Shown here one piece after another: positions 1 to 11,509 of a DNA stretch of 64,000 nt (positions are counted from its first letter, which is position 1; the number at the start of each line of letters is the position of its first letter). The notes under the pieces are model-generated. The model made no database searches, had not been told where the DNA came from, and saw only the letters and a list, made by a program, of their open reading frames with translations. This DNA comes from Rhizoclosmatium globosum (lineage: Eukaryota > Chytridiomycota > Chytridiomycetes > Chytridiales > Chytriomycetaceae), in NCBI GenBank assembly GCA_002104985.1, contig MCGO01000089.1, positions 62,001 to 126,000 of the forward strand. The letters are read 5' to 3'. The position numbers and the translations under genes were made by a program.

Positions 1-908
1 GACAAAAGTCTCTGAACAAACGATACGCATCCTTCAGCTTGTCAACAGTTTCGAGATGAGCGAGACGGGCAGCGGTTGGTACTTTCAGGAGAGTTTCTTT
101 GAAGGCGTCCAGGAATGGAAGGACGGCATCAGGAATGTCTGCAAGGTTGTTTACAACAAAGTCTTGTTTCTGAGGGTTAAGGTTCGCCGCTGAAGGCCTT
201 TGGGTTACAGAGCGAGGCGCCTTTGGTGATGAATTCATAATAGCCAATCCAGTCATCATTGAGTTTGCAAGGTCGTCAACGGCTTGGTTTATCGACGTTC
301 TTCCCACCAACTTTCTCCACGCCATCAAGGTATAGGCAGCATCGTTTCCTGCATTATGAAATGAGCCAGGCGTGACCGAGATGCCAAGTTTCAAGCACAA
401 GTTCTCGAGGGATATCTTTCCCTTCTCGTTATATTGGGAGGCATACAGATCGCCTGTGTCGACAACAACCAAATCATCGAACGAGTCCAAGTCGACATTG
501 TTCCTGAGCAGCACGTTCCTGTCGCCTGTTCCATTGTGCAGCACGAGTGTTGCGCAGTTGACCAGGACTTGGGTGACTGTGAAAGCGATCTTATATCGTT
601 ACTGGTCAGTTCAACACCACCACCGAACACCGAACCCAAAGAGAAAGAGAAAGAGAAAGAGACAAAGAGAGACCCACGTGCGCCTTTGAAACAACTTCGT
701 CTTTTCCAAACACGAATCCGGTCGTCGACGTTGGCGCAAACCGCGACTTGAACCGGCCGTCCGAGTGTTCGCGAACAAGAATGTTTCGATGCGCGGCCGC
801 CGACTCCGCGCCCGCCTGCACTGCGAACCCTATCTGCGTCACGTGTTGTCCGCCGGTGCCGTCGAACCACTCCAGGTCAATGGCGCACACGGGATACGCG
901 ATCGTCAT
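1..908 (-). CDS. Gfd2/YDR514C-like DEDDh exonuclease-fold protein, 3' end cut by window
   Basis: Two exons, 908-678 and 589 to beyond base 1, joined across an intron that holds a GAGAAA-type repeat. The start is the ATG at 908, followed within a few residues by the first catalytic motif, DLEWF. The RNase H-fold DEDDh residues can be picked out in order: D-x-E in DLEW, an N-x4-D in HNGTGD, a central Asp in VVDTGDLY, and the terminal H-x4-D in HNAGND. This matches the Gfd2/YDR514C-like C-terminal domain of fungi, whose substrate is poorly known; all catalytic residues are present, so nuclease activity is plausible. The reading frame is still open at base 1, so the C-terminus is missing. It is the last gene of a minus-strand run and faces away from the FTR1 genes. 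Family assignment is from motif pattern. Confidence 0.7.
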
Positions 909-998
909 TTGTGTTTCTTTAAAGTGCTTGGGTGGTTGTTAATATCTTTAAAACAATAAAGAAAAGAAAAGAAGGAAAATGTAAGTAAAGGTATATCC

Positions 999-2575
999 TC
1001 ATCCTCGAAAGCTCGCTATCCATTCCTTGATCATTCTCTTCATTCCAACCTTCTCTCGCCCTAACCTTGCTCGCCGTCGGTCCATCAACTTCATGCCTAC
1101 CAACACTCCAGATATAGTGAACCAATAAATAATATATGCTGTGACGCTGCCTATTGTCGGAGATGAATGCCATCCAAAAAGCGCATTAAAAAGCTGCCAT
1201 CCTCCTTGCCTCGGATCGTCGGGGTTACAGCAGTTTAGATGCCTTTGATAAAGCTTAGGAGACATACTGTGCATTGAATTAATCTTACCACACAGATTGC
1301 TGAACGTTGTAGTAGATAGACATGTCAGAACTTTGGAGCCAATCAATATATTCCACTCATTCTTCTGAAACGCCCAGACAGACTTTGCCATGAGTCCGCT
1401 TGATAAGTAAAAAATTGTGATGGTAGCACTTAGGAAAAATGTCTGCAGCTTCATAGAGTTTCCAGCTCTGTAAATCCAGCATTAAAGCATCATAACAGCC
1501 AAGATGAAAGAAACCTGAAAATAGCATATCCTAGCGCCAACCCCGCAGTTAATGCGCCAATAATAGCCAAAGGAATATGTCCCGGATCTTCACTTATCGC
1601 AATTCCACCTAGAAACAACATTCCTTCAAGTCCTTCGCGTATAACTGTCACAAACGGAATCCAAAAGAATGCTTGTGCCCCATTTCCACCTTTCTTTGTT
1701 GCTTTACTGGTTGTCTCGTCATCCCCCTTTTCAACCACAGTTTTGCGACCGTCAAACGCTTCAGAGTCGCGCTTTACCATACTTTTCCTTTCACCACCGC
1801 GTATTGTTTCAGCGACAGAGTGCCGAACGCCTTCCAACTCAGGGTCTGTATTTGGCTTATTGGTGGTATTGGCTTGTAAGTCAACATAATCCGCTTCGGG
1901 TGTTGGTGCCAAGGGACTCTTTTGAATGCTGTTCTCAGCACCATCAGACGAATTTGCTCCATTGAGTTTTGTGGATGGGTTTGAAGACCCTCCTGTATCC
2001 AACTCCTTGAGTTTTATTACTTGTTGTTCTTCTGGGACCGCGTTGTGCTCTTGAAGGGCTTTGTGGAGCTTGCGATGCCATTTCGCAGTGAGCTCGTCAG
2101 ATTTGAGGAAAGCGAATCCTGCCAATAACCAGTACATTAGATTTATGATTCGATTTGAGTTCAGCGACACACACCCATGATGGTCATCAAGATACATGCG
2201 ATTAATTGCAAAATGGCCTCCCATAATGCTTCTGCAGACGACCTAATTCCTGAATTTACAACAAATATCCCATATCGAACGACATACCACAGATTACTTG
2301 CATAGTTGAACCAAATGTATAAAAATATGCCTCCGATCGTGAGACTAAGTAAGATCCCTGATCCAGTTCCCAACCAAATATGACGCGCCAACATCCGACT
2401 CATCGACATCGTGGCGTCATGAGAGAATCGTCTTTCGACGAACGACAGAAGTACTGAGAGTACGATAGAAGCCTCGGTACATTCTAGCGATCAAGAGATA
2501 AATATGATTTTTTGACAGCTGTTGTCTCTTACCTCGGAAAATTACGAAAAACACGGATAAACTGAAACCCAACAT
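999..2575 (-). CDS. FTR1: High-affinity iron permease, FTR1 family, copy 1
   Basis: Five exons (2575-2533, 2483-2288, 2242-2175, 2118-1515, 1467-999) sum to 459 codons in frame. FTR1 imports ferric iron at the plasma membrane together with a multicopper ferroxidase. Both iron-binding R-E-x-x-E motifs are present: RECTE at residues 14-18, its last codon split by the first intron, and REGLE in the second half. Several membrane helices flank them. Between the helices that carry FLKSDELTAKWHRKL and the REGLE helix lies a charged loop of about 150 residues, much longer than in copy 2. The third exon is defined by homology to copy 2 (W|xNAEALWEA); the 45 bp intron before it has a multiple-of-three length. 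No FET3-type oxidase partner lies in the window. Confidence 0.9.
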
Positions 2576-2794
2576 ACCTACACTTGTGAATGGATACTAC
2601 AATATAGACACAATGGGGCACGCGACTTGTGGTGCAATACTTTTGGTTTAGATGGAACCGACCTCCAGTCTTCAATGGCAAAAAACCAACTTTGAAAATC
2701 AGATTGTCTCATCGCAACAGTGCCATTGGTGCGCTTCATCCGACAAATTTATGGGCATAATGGAAAATTTATTAGGAGGATCAGAGGCTTTCTC

Positions 2795-4137
2795 TCAGTT
2801 ATTGTTGCGAGCAAAGTATCCTTTGATTGTCTTTTTGAAACCAACCTTCTCCAACCCAAGTCTTTCACGTCGTCTTTCGTTTAACTTCATGCAAACAAGT
2901 GCAGCCGCAATCGCCAGCCAGTAGAGACAGTATGAGGTAACCGTTCCAATCGTAGCATTGTTGGTCCATCCAAAGATGGCAGAAAACATTGCCCATCCAC
3001 CTTGAGTGCTGTCTTCGGGGTTGCAACAGTCTAAATGCCACACATTTGTGTCAATGCGATAATAAGCAGCTTCGTCAGAATCAACCGTTCCCAACATCTT
3101 GTTCCAGTTGTCAATCTCGAACATGCCCACGGACTTGGACAAGAGACCGGCGGAGAGGTATAAAATCAGGATTGTGGCGGAGACGAAGAATGTGTGGAGC
3201 TTCATTGAGTTTCCGGCCTTGTAGATTGCGAATCCAACCACGAAACCGGCGGCAAGGCCGGTGATGGCGGCAAGAGGAATGTTCTCAGCAGATTCACTTA
3301 GACCAATCTGTTACGTTTTGTTAGTTCTTTCATCATAAAGAATACGTAACGTTAACTTACGCCACCAACAAAAACCATTCCCTCAAGACCTTCACGCAAT
3401 ACAGTCACGAATGGAATCCAGAAAAATGCCTGGATTCCCTTATTTTTGAATCCAACTTCAGTGGGAGGAAGCGAAGAATCCTCTTCTCCAGCTTCCATAA
3501 GCTTTTTACCTTGAGTTGCATCATTTTCCTCTCCAAGAGTGGCAGTCGATGAACATCCCTGATCGGAGGTCGTCTGCACGCCAGTCGCCAAATCGCGGTC
3601 TTTGAGGGACTTATGCAACTTGCGGTGCCATTTTGCAGTGAGTTCATCCGACTTGAGGAATGCAAATGCCATGATTGTCATCAAGATACATGCAATCAAC
3701 TACCAAGCATTAATTAGTTGCAATGCTTAGACGGTGCGATCAAAGTACTGCCCACCTGAAACACAGCTTCCCACAAGGCCTCAGCATTCGCCCTTTAAAA
3801 TTTAAAGATCAGGTCAAAGTACTTTGACGGCTTTGCAAACTTACCACAAATTGGATGCATATTTAAAGAAGACAACGAGGAAGCCAGCCCCGATTGCAAG
3901 CGAAATGAGGAGTCCGGAAATAGTCCCGAGCCATACAGCACGTGAAAGCATCCGTCTCATGACCACATCATCATGGAAGCGGGTTGAAATGAATGCAAAC
4001 AAGACTGAAACGACGATCGAGGCTTCAGTGCACTCTGTCGGTGAAAGTTAGGTTCAACAAGGAGGGTAATGGGAAAGGACGAATGCAACATTACCACGGA
4101 AGAGGACGAAGAATAGAGGAATCGAGAAGCCAACCAT
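2795..4137 (-). CDS. FTR1: High-affinity iron permease, FTR1 family, copy 2
   Basis: Five exons (4137-4095, 4034-3845, 3792-3756, 3699-3361, 3307-2795) sum to 373 codons with no frame problem. It is a tandem paralogue of the gene immediately downstream on the same strand, with only about 220 bp between them. It keeps RECTE at residues 14-18 and REGLE in the second repeat, as expected for a functional iron permease. The cytosolic loop before REGLE is about 70 residues, close to usual FTR1 size. Exon boundaries match copy 1 except for one extra intron after the FVGG segment. Two divergent permeases side by side may differ in affinity, stage or membrane; the sequence does not say which. Confidence 0.9.
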
Positions 4138-4417
4138 TATGCTGGGTGGGTATTGAAAGCAACTTGGATTCAAAGGCAAGGAAAGGTAGAGTACTGGTGA
4201 AGCACATACATCAATCTTGTGAAATCATGTAAACCCATTCATCGTTTGTGCACTTACCCACTGGGTCCAATGAGGTTTTCCGTTTGCAAAGAGAAAATGC
4301 CGGGAGAGTGGGACCATTTTAGCATCAACGGGAAGGGATCCTGACCAATGGGAAGGTTGGACCGATAATCTCCATCCGCCTTCCATCTCCATTCTTAAAT
4401 TTTGCCAAATCCCTTTT

Positions 4418-5200
4418 TCAATTACAAAAAGAATAAATAATTTGCATAAGCAGAGTTAAAATTAACAAGTTTCCGTAGGCGAGTTCCAACTTTGGTGATG
4501 CAAGCTTTGAAACGTTCCTTCCGCACTTCGGATTTTTCTCTTCTGTTCCTCTCTCAGTTGAAAGTCTCGCTTTATGCTCGCTTCGAATGCCCTTTTTACT
4601 CGGTTCGAGGATTTTGATTGATCCCGTTTCCCTCAACAGTTTCTGTTCTTCCTCGTTTCGTGCCATTGCTTCAGCCTCAACATCATAAAATATCTTAAGT
4701 TTTCCTCCAAAAATCATCCAAACTATTATCTTGTAACTCCAAAACACAAGGTTCGCGGAAGTCTCAACGGATATTAACCAAATCGTATCAACGGCTTTGA
4801 AAAAATGTCGGAACGGTAACTGCTTCTTCTTTTGTCGTTGTCGTTGAGGTTTTGAGGTGCTGGGCATAGTAGTTGGGTGCTTTAGTGGAAATGCGGGAAC
4901 CTTGTGGCGATCACTGAGGGGTTTGCCGAAACATAAACTTTGCTTTTTAAGAAGATATTTAGAGGATTGCTGGGAAGGAAATAGTTGTGGTGTTGATGGC
5001 GGTGGCAACTTTCGCGTTCGTCGAAAAGGGCGTGTGATAGTCAGGATTCCTCGTTTGGCGAGGATAAACGGACTTGCTGCGAGCAAAACAGATATTTCCC
5101 ATGCAAGGTCGATGCAGTAAAATACGGGATGGAGAGCTTCGGGAATCTTGGTCGTGTCCATTTGCAAATCTTTTACTTTTGTGAACTCATTATAAAACAT
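4418..5200 (-). CDS. Hypothetical small membrane protein
   Basis: A 260-codon open frame between the START gene and FTR1 copy 2, same strand. I do not recognise a family. Three hydrophobic stretches are visible: near residues 28-52, near 137-168 and at the extreme C-terminus (240-258). Between the first two lies a basic, proline- and serine-rich segment with a run of Lys/Arg/Gln. A second ATG at about codon 14, leading into DTTKIPEALHP, is an equally good start. No intron is needed. It could also be a long chance frame, since there is no homologue in the window to compare with, but hydrophobic blocks separated by basic linkers are unusual for a chance translation. Confidence 0.45.
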   Translation of the reverse strand: MFYNEFTKVKDLQMDTTKIPEALHPVFYCIDLAWEISVLLAASPFILAKRGILTITRPFRRTRKLPPPSTPQLFPSQQSSKYLLKKQSLCFGKPLSDRHKVPAFPLKHPTTMPSTSKPQRQRQKKKQLPFRHFFKAVDTIWLISVETSANLVFWSYKIIVWMIFGGKLKIFYDVEAEAMARNEEEQKLLRETGSIKILEPSKKGIRSEHKARLSTERGTEEKNPKCGRNVSKLASPKLELAYGNLLILTLLMQIIYSFCN

Positions 5201-5240
5201 AAGAAGGATCCAAAATCTGCTCCAGAATTAAGTCGTAAAG

Positions 5241-6721
5241 TTAATTGTCGTCTAGATCATCATATGCAGCCCTGACTGGTTCTTTTCCATGCACACGTGC
5301 AGTTCCATACAGAAATGAGGTCAAATAAACATAGCTGGTGGCAACAACAGAAGTTGAGAGCGCGAGAGCAGAATCCCACGTTAAGTCTAATCCTTTTATC
5401 TCTAGTGCCGCCCTAGTTTTTTGAATAGACTCTGTAGGTGTCAGTTCTCTTTCCTCTTCCTCCAAAGTCTTTGTTGCTACCTCATCAAAAGCAATAGCAC
5501 TGTCGACTGGCGATAGACTTCCGTCCAAAACTTGAACACCATTAAACTCATATATAGCTTCGCCACTAGAATTTCCAATCACGCTCGATAACCTCCTTTG
5601 AGATATTCCAGCATATGGTCTCACATGTATTGTGATGTTTTGAGAGGCTTCCTCCGAAGTATGAAAGTGAAGCTGAACCAAACATTTCGTTGATTCTCCC
5701 ACCACGCCGTCCAATAAATACATGGATGCTACCTGATGTGCTTGGACAAGCAATCCCGCATGGCTCTTCATTTCAATTGAAGCGCCAGGCCAATATTTTC
5801 CTTTCACTGGGAATGCGATTGAAAAGTTTGACTTCCCAGGCGGAATCGCGGCTTTAACAGTAAAGTTGGTGTTGTCTGGATCGATCCATTCGCTTTTAAT
5901 TATGATTCGTCGTGACGGACTGAATTGGGAGAGGCCAAGGACAACGAAAGGCAATGTACCATGTTCTTGTATTGCATCAGCTACGTTTTTAATGCATAGA
6001 GGAGCTTGTACTTGAATTATATTGATAAGGGCTGGTTGAATAGAGTTTAACAAGTGTATTCTGTAATAGGAATCTATGATGCACTTACATTGAGGAATCT
6101 GACCTTTAACATCGACTTCTACAAAGTCGCCGCGACATTCCTCCCTTCTTGTCGCAACATCCAGCCCAACGCCTTCGCTTCAGCACGAACATAATTTCCC
6201 CAATATCCTTCAGGCGGAGCTAAACTATCCACAACAGATGTACTAACTACAATAGCTTCATCAGCGGTATTCTCCAGAGTGTACACGTTTGCTGTCAAGA
6301 AATCTCGTGACCGAACAATCAAGTTTCCTTTCTGTGAGCTTAAATACAAGTTTTCTGTTTCACTGAGAGTCTCTAGCAGTTTCCCTTGCTCGAATCGCGG
6401 ATCCCCTGATAGGTTGTGTGAGTTCCTCCCAAAGTAGTATTACGTGTACTTACACAACTTCCTGGCGCCAAATCCTCTCAACACGCTCGCCACTTCTTGA
6501 ACAGTAATATTCTCGATTATTCCATCACCTCTAAAGGTGGGCAGTAACGAGGCGCCATAGCTTGATTGTAAATCTCGTGACAGGTCTTTTTTGGAGATGT
6601 CGATTCCATCGATGGTGCTCACTTTCTTCCAACATTCTGTATCAGTGTATAGCTCTTTGAAGTATTTAACAGCTGTTTCGATCGCTAGGCGGTGGCGATG
6701 TGTTTTCCCTCTTGTTGGCAT
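5241..6721 (-). CDS. START-domain lipid-transfer-like protein, one frameshift
   Basis: Exon 1 is 6721-6454. Exon 2 runs from 6405 to 5241, about 477 codons in total if one base is restored. Residues about 70-270 follow the START fold: VASVLRGFGARKL joined across the intron to WDPRFEQG, then SRDFLTANVY, ALGWMLRQEGR and VDVKGQIP. START domains bind a single lipid or sterol and move it between membranes. The C-terminal half has an Asn-rich, beta-like segment and a hydrophobic stretch near the end, possibly a membrane anchor. The frame breaks at about 6123-6125, in a TTT run, between RNVAA and FVEVDVKG. No intron fits there, so this is either a consensus error or a real single-base loss. Confidence 0.7.
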
Positions 6722-6747
6722 TGTGTATTTCCAATATATGAGTAAAT

Positions 6748-8951
6748 TTATTGACGTGCATTGAAGACTAAATCCAGCACTCTCCTCAGAGATTGCTCCA
6801 TCATATCCATTTGTTTCTCTGAAACAGCGGAACCAATCGGAGAATCATCATACCTTAGGAAAAGTATTAGTAATGCTCAGAAGAAAAAAAGTGAAACCAA
6901 CTTACACATGACCCATTCTTTTTGCCATATTGTGAAACTGTTGATTTGCATATCCTCTTTCAGGAGGCTTCAATTCAACGACTCCCGCCACAGGCATCTT
7001 CCTTAAATACATCAAATAGGCGAACACAGCCCCGTGAGGTCCGATAAATACATCTGTACCCTGAGCAATTGCAATTTGGTCATCAAAGCTGAGGGTCGCG
7101 AAGTCAATGGCACGGAATTCGACATTTCGTGATGACAAAAGTAATGGTGAGGCCCATCGATTCACTGTATTTTGAATACGCTGAATGAGTTCAACCTCAT
7201 TGTTGACCTTGCGGAACAACGCTGGCTCAGCTCCGTTTGTCGCTTGAATGGGAGGATTTGTATTTGTACCTTCTGGACCTTGGAGTTGTAAACCGAAGAT
7301 AGAACCGATGGGAGAAGGTCCGTGTGGTGTTTCAGATTTACGAATTGCATATGTGACTACAATTGTGTTTGTTGCTTCGCTTTTTAAAGTCAACAGTTGT
7401 TCTTTGCGTTGCTCGAAGGGCTCTTTCATAGCTTTCCAGTACTTGTGACGAATTCGTTGTTCAAACAATGTGCCATATTTGGCGCTTTTGACCGGCAAAG
7501 GCAACCAAGTTGGTACTTTCTTTTCGTATTCCTCGTTATCCGGATTGTTACTTGCCCAGAAACGTGCTCTACTCAACAGGAACTCCCGAAAAGCCTTGAA
7601 TAGTGGTGAGTGGGCACACTCACTCCTCTGCGAGCCTCCGCGGGCCATTGGACTGATTCCCCCATGAATGCCAAACACGGCCTTCTTGAAACAAATATTT
7701 GGACTTCGAGTCTCCTTCCACGGTTGGTTATTGTGTTCCTGCTTCCACTTGGTCATGGCAGTTTCCATAAGTTGTCGGATATCAATGAGGCGACGAGATG
7801 AAGTAAAATAGTGAGACCATGCAGCCGTATAAGGTCCATCGGGATTTCTCGGATCCAACAGAACGGGTTGGATTGAGTTATCGGTTGTAAGGTTCAGAAG
7901 GGAATACACCATGAACGTATTGAGGACATCTTGATGAAACTGATATGGATTCGTGGTATCCCAACGGGAAATGAAAAAGACTGGTGTCTCGAGCCTATTT
8001 AACAAATTTATGAGATAATTTTAGAACTGAATGATGACAAATACCAAATATCACAGGGAATATCAGTCGTTGAACTTGGACTCCGAATCTCCAGTGACTC
8101 TACGTTATAATTAGAAATCTTACAGAACATTTGCAAAGTGGAAACTTACTGCTCAAAACACCTGCAGCACCCACGCCAAATCCTTTTCCATACCATGTAT
8201 TCTCATCAACATGACACAAAGCTTCCATTGTTCCAAACTTGAAATAAATCTCCCCATTACCCTTAACATTCTTTGGTGCTGAAGAAGGAACTTGATTCAC
8301 CTTCACAGCAATATTACGAGTCTCGCAATACCTTTGTGGAATATCATTGTCAATAGTTCCGCATTGGATTTGTGAAGCGAAAGATTCTTCTTTCATACTG
8401 ATTGAAGGGCCATTGTGGGACCACTGAAGATTGGCAGAGCGAGAGGATGGAGGCGATGGACTCAATTGTTCACGCTTTGTTGTATCAAGATAGCGCTTAA
8501 GTAGAATGGCGTCTTCAGAGCTTTGTGAAGTCTTCAGCTGCTTCACTAGAGCAGCGAACGAGAGACGACTGGTATTTGCAAGTTCGAACTTCAAGGGGAT
8601 ATCAAGAGATGGCGATGACCCACACTCAATCATGGGCAGAGCCGTGGAGAAGAAGGAGAGGGATGTGAAGGCGTCGCAGGTGGCTGAAGACGGGTGGGGT
8701 ACTTTGACTGCCTCCTCGATCAGAGAGCGAGGTGCCGGTATTTCCTCCAAAGTCCAAGTTGAAAGTATGCCCGCAGCTTCTGAACTGACTCTAACGAGGC
8801 TGTGGAATGCCACAGTCGCTTGTCGCAGAGACCAGACACTGGCCACTATCACACAAACAACGGCGACAAACCCTATTGTTCGCTTTGATCGTCGTGGAAG
8901 TAGAAGCGAGGACGGTTGTAGGATCGGTGAGATTGACTTTTTTGAGAACAT
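6748..8951 (-). CDS. GT61-family (DUF563) glycosyltransferase, copy A
   Basis: Four exons (8951-8150, 8099-8045, 7994-6906, 6853-6748) add up to 683 codons with an intact frame. It looks like a type II Golgi protein: a short basic N-terminus, a signal anchor at about residues 25-45, then a lumenal catalytic region. Recognisable GT61 signatures are WDTTNPYQFHQD, GIHGGISPM, and near the C-terminus GPHGAVFAYLMYLR followed by VELKPPERG. GT61 enzymes transfer sugars such as xylose or GlcNAc from nucleotide donors to glycans or proteins; the donor cannot be read from this sequence. It is the youngest-looking and only undamaged member of the three-gene tandem set. Confidence 0.85.
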
Positions 8952-9129
8952 TTGATTTGTTGGTGGTGTGGAGGCTTGTGCACTCTTTTTCTGTTACATT
9001 TCTTGGCCGTTTCTTGGCACTGCGCAAAACAATAAAGCAAACAATCTGAGAATCATTTCATTTAATTGACATACTTAAAATGGAACATATATCTTAATAC
9101 CCAAACACAATCGTATTAAGAATTGGGCT

Positions 9130-11366
9130 TTATTGAAAATGATTTCTCGATTTAGCAATAGCCTCCAACAACAATTCAACTTTTCCCAAAATATCACCCA
9201 TTTGATCATCGCTCACAGACTTCCCTATGCTTGCATATTCATATCTATGACCCATCCTGAGCGCCAAGTTATGGAATTGCTGGTTTGTCATTCCACGCTC
9301 AGGCGGTTTCAACTCCAACACACCGGCCAAAGGAAGTTTCCGCAAGTATAACAGATAAGCAAAGACTGCTCCGTGTGGGCCAATAAACAAATCCGTGCCG
9401 TGTGCTACTGCAATCTGGTCACTGAAACTTAAGGTAGCAAAGTCAACCGAACGAAACTTGATTTTCAGAGAGTTTTCAGTTTTCCAAGTTGTATTGGAAG
9501 AAGGAAATGAATCCACGAAATTGCGTATCCGATTGATCAAACTCGCTTCGTTCTCAACTTTTCTTTTCAGCTCTGGTTCCTTCCCGCTAATTGATTGGTA
9601 TGGTGGAGAAGTAGAATTTCCAGAGGCGCCTTGATACTGTTCTCCAAACATAGTTGTGTCTGAGAGTGGTCCATGAGAAGTTTGTGCCTGTCGCAGAGCA
9701 TACGTCACGACAATTGTGGATTTCGCTTGTCTTTCAGCATTTTCTAAAGACCTTTGACTTCCTATTTTGTATAGTCGACGAACTTGTTTTTCTAACTCCG
9801 TATCAACAACAGTATTTGAAGAAGGCAATGGTAGCCAGCTCGGAGCATCCAAGTCGTCTCCACTTGTAACGCTTGCCAAAACCTTGCCCTTCCTAAAAGG
9901 AACTGGCGAAATGCAGTGAATAAAGGAGCGTCCCGGCATTTCTTTTGGATTTTTCCATCACGAGACATTGGACTGATACCGCCGTGGATTCCAAAGACAG
10001 CTTTTTTGAAGCACAGATTTGGAGACTTATCGCTGGTCCACTGGGCACTGCCATTTGTTTGTGACCATTGGGTTTGGGCTTCCTTTGAAAGTTGACGAAT
10101 ATCCATAAGACGACGAGATGACGTAAATATGTGGGACCAAGCAGCGGTGTAGGGTCCATCAGAGTTACGAGCGTCGAGCAAGATGGGCTGAATTGTGGTG
10201 TCCGTTGTAAGGTTGAGCAACGAATACACTATGAACGTGTTCAGAGCATCTTGATGGAATTGGTATGGGTTGGTTGTATCCCAACGAGAAATGAAGAAGA
10301 CAGGAGTTTCAAGCCTGTTAAATGTTTGTCAAGTTAAGAATCAGGGTTCATTTTACGTTCAACAGTATTTACCACAAATCACATTTAATCTCTTCGGTTT
10401 CTTTCGGATTCAAGATTTCCATTCCATCTAAGTTGTTTTTTAAATTAGGTTTTGTGTATGTGTGTTTTAAGATGTACCAAACATCCAACCAGCTGCACCT
10501 CCACCAAAACCACGTCCAAACCAAGAATTTTCGTCCAAGTGGCATAAGGCTTCAAGACCGCCAAATGCAAGTGGGAGATCTTGTCCTTTGTGGCTTGAAG
10601 GAATGACCGGTAAAGTATCCAGTTTCAGAGCAATATTTTGTACATCGCAGTATCGTTGTGGAATATCTTTATCAATAATTCCACATTGAATAGACGAGGC
10701 TGTGTTCGATGCATTTGAATCTGAAGGGCGTAGAATTATTGGTGTGGTCATATTGGACCACTTCAACAAGGCATCTGATTCCATTCGAGTTGGATTACGA
10801 TCTTCCAGTAATCTATATTGCTTCTGCTTTGTGATTTCAGTCAAAAGTTCTGGGTTATTTACAACGAGAGGACGTGGAGTCTCTCTATCGATAAAGTTCC
10901 ACATTCTTGGGTTGTTTGAATGCCTCAAGTTGTTTGTTGCCGTCCTGACTTTCCGAATCTTATCCAAGTAGGAGCTTTGCGGATCAAGAACAAGTTTTGA
11001 AGCAAGAGAATCCAAGGCGGCGCAGTGAAGAATTGGACCAGCGTCAGAAAAGAAGGCGAGCGAGTTCCAGGCGCCACACTCGCCATAATCAACTTTGTCT
11101 TTGGCGCGCAAGTCGACGAGATGCCTTGGTTCCCAGTCGGAGTTTGAAACAAGGGCCCGGGCGAGTCGGTCGTTGGCGCCTTTGCTGCCTTTGCTGTCTT
11201 CGAGGACACTCTCTAGGCCCGGTTCTTGGCTATGATCCACTCCATCCACCTTGACCTCCCTCCGAGTCAGCCACCGCAACCATCCCAGCCATGACAGCAT
11301 AAACACAAGTGCGGCGGCTGTGAGGAGCACAGTCAGTCCTCTGCGGGGTTTGAGCTTGATGCGCAT
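9130..11366 (-). CDS. GT61-family glycosyltransferase, copy B, one frameshift
   Basis: Three exons: 11366-10478, 10427-10373 and 10314-9130. The central exon is 55 bp, the same size as in copies A and C. With one base restored the total is 709 codons. It has an N-terminal signal anchor at about residues 12-30, then the shared lumenal motifs IDKDIPQRYC, GGGAAGWMF, WDTTNPYQFHQD, GIHGGISPM and GPHGAVFAYLLYLR. The frame shifts by one base near 9860-9890, just after GRARFW and before the WLPLP motif, next to a TTTT run. Copy A shows both flanks in one frame, so the shift is not an intron. Unlike A and C, there is no intron before the last 40 residues. Confidence 0.8.
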
Positions 11367-11509
11367 TTCCTGCCAAGAATGTCAACAAGGAGATTGCCGC
11401 TTTCTTGGCAAATGGATTACCATAAAGGATGAAAACAACAACACCTGTCGGAATACGATGAGAAACAGAAAGAATCAGGCGAAAGAAGCGGTCGAAGCTT
11501 TCGTCAACC

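Noticed and set aside
6107..6135. An intron to explain the frame change in the START gene
   Set aside because: The only GT...AG pair spans 18-28 bases, too short, and gives the wrong phase; a single T restores the frame.
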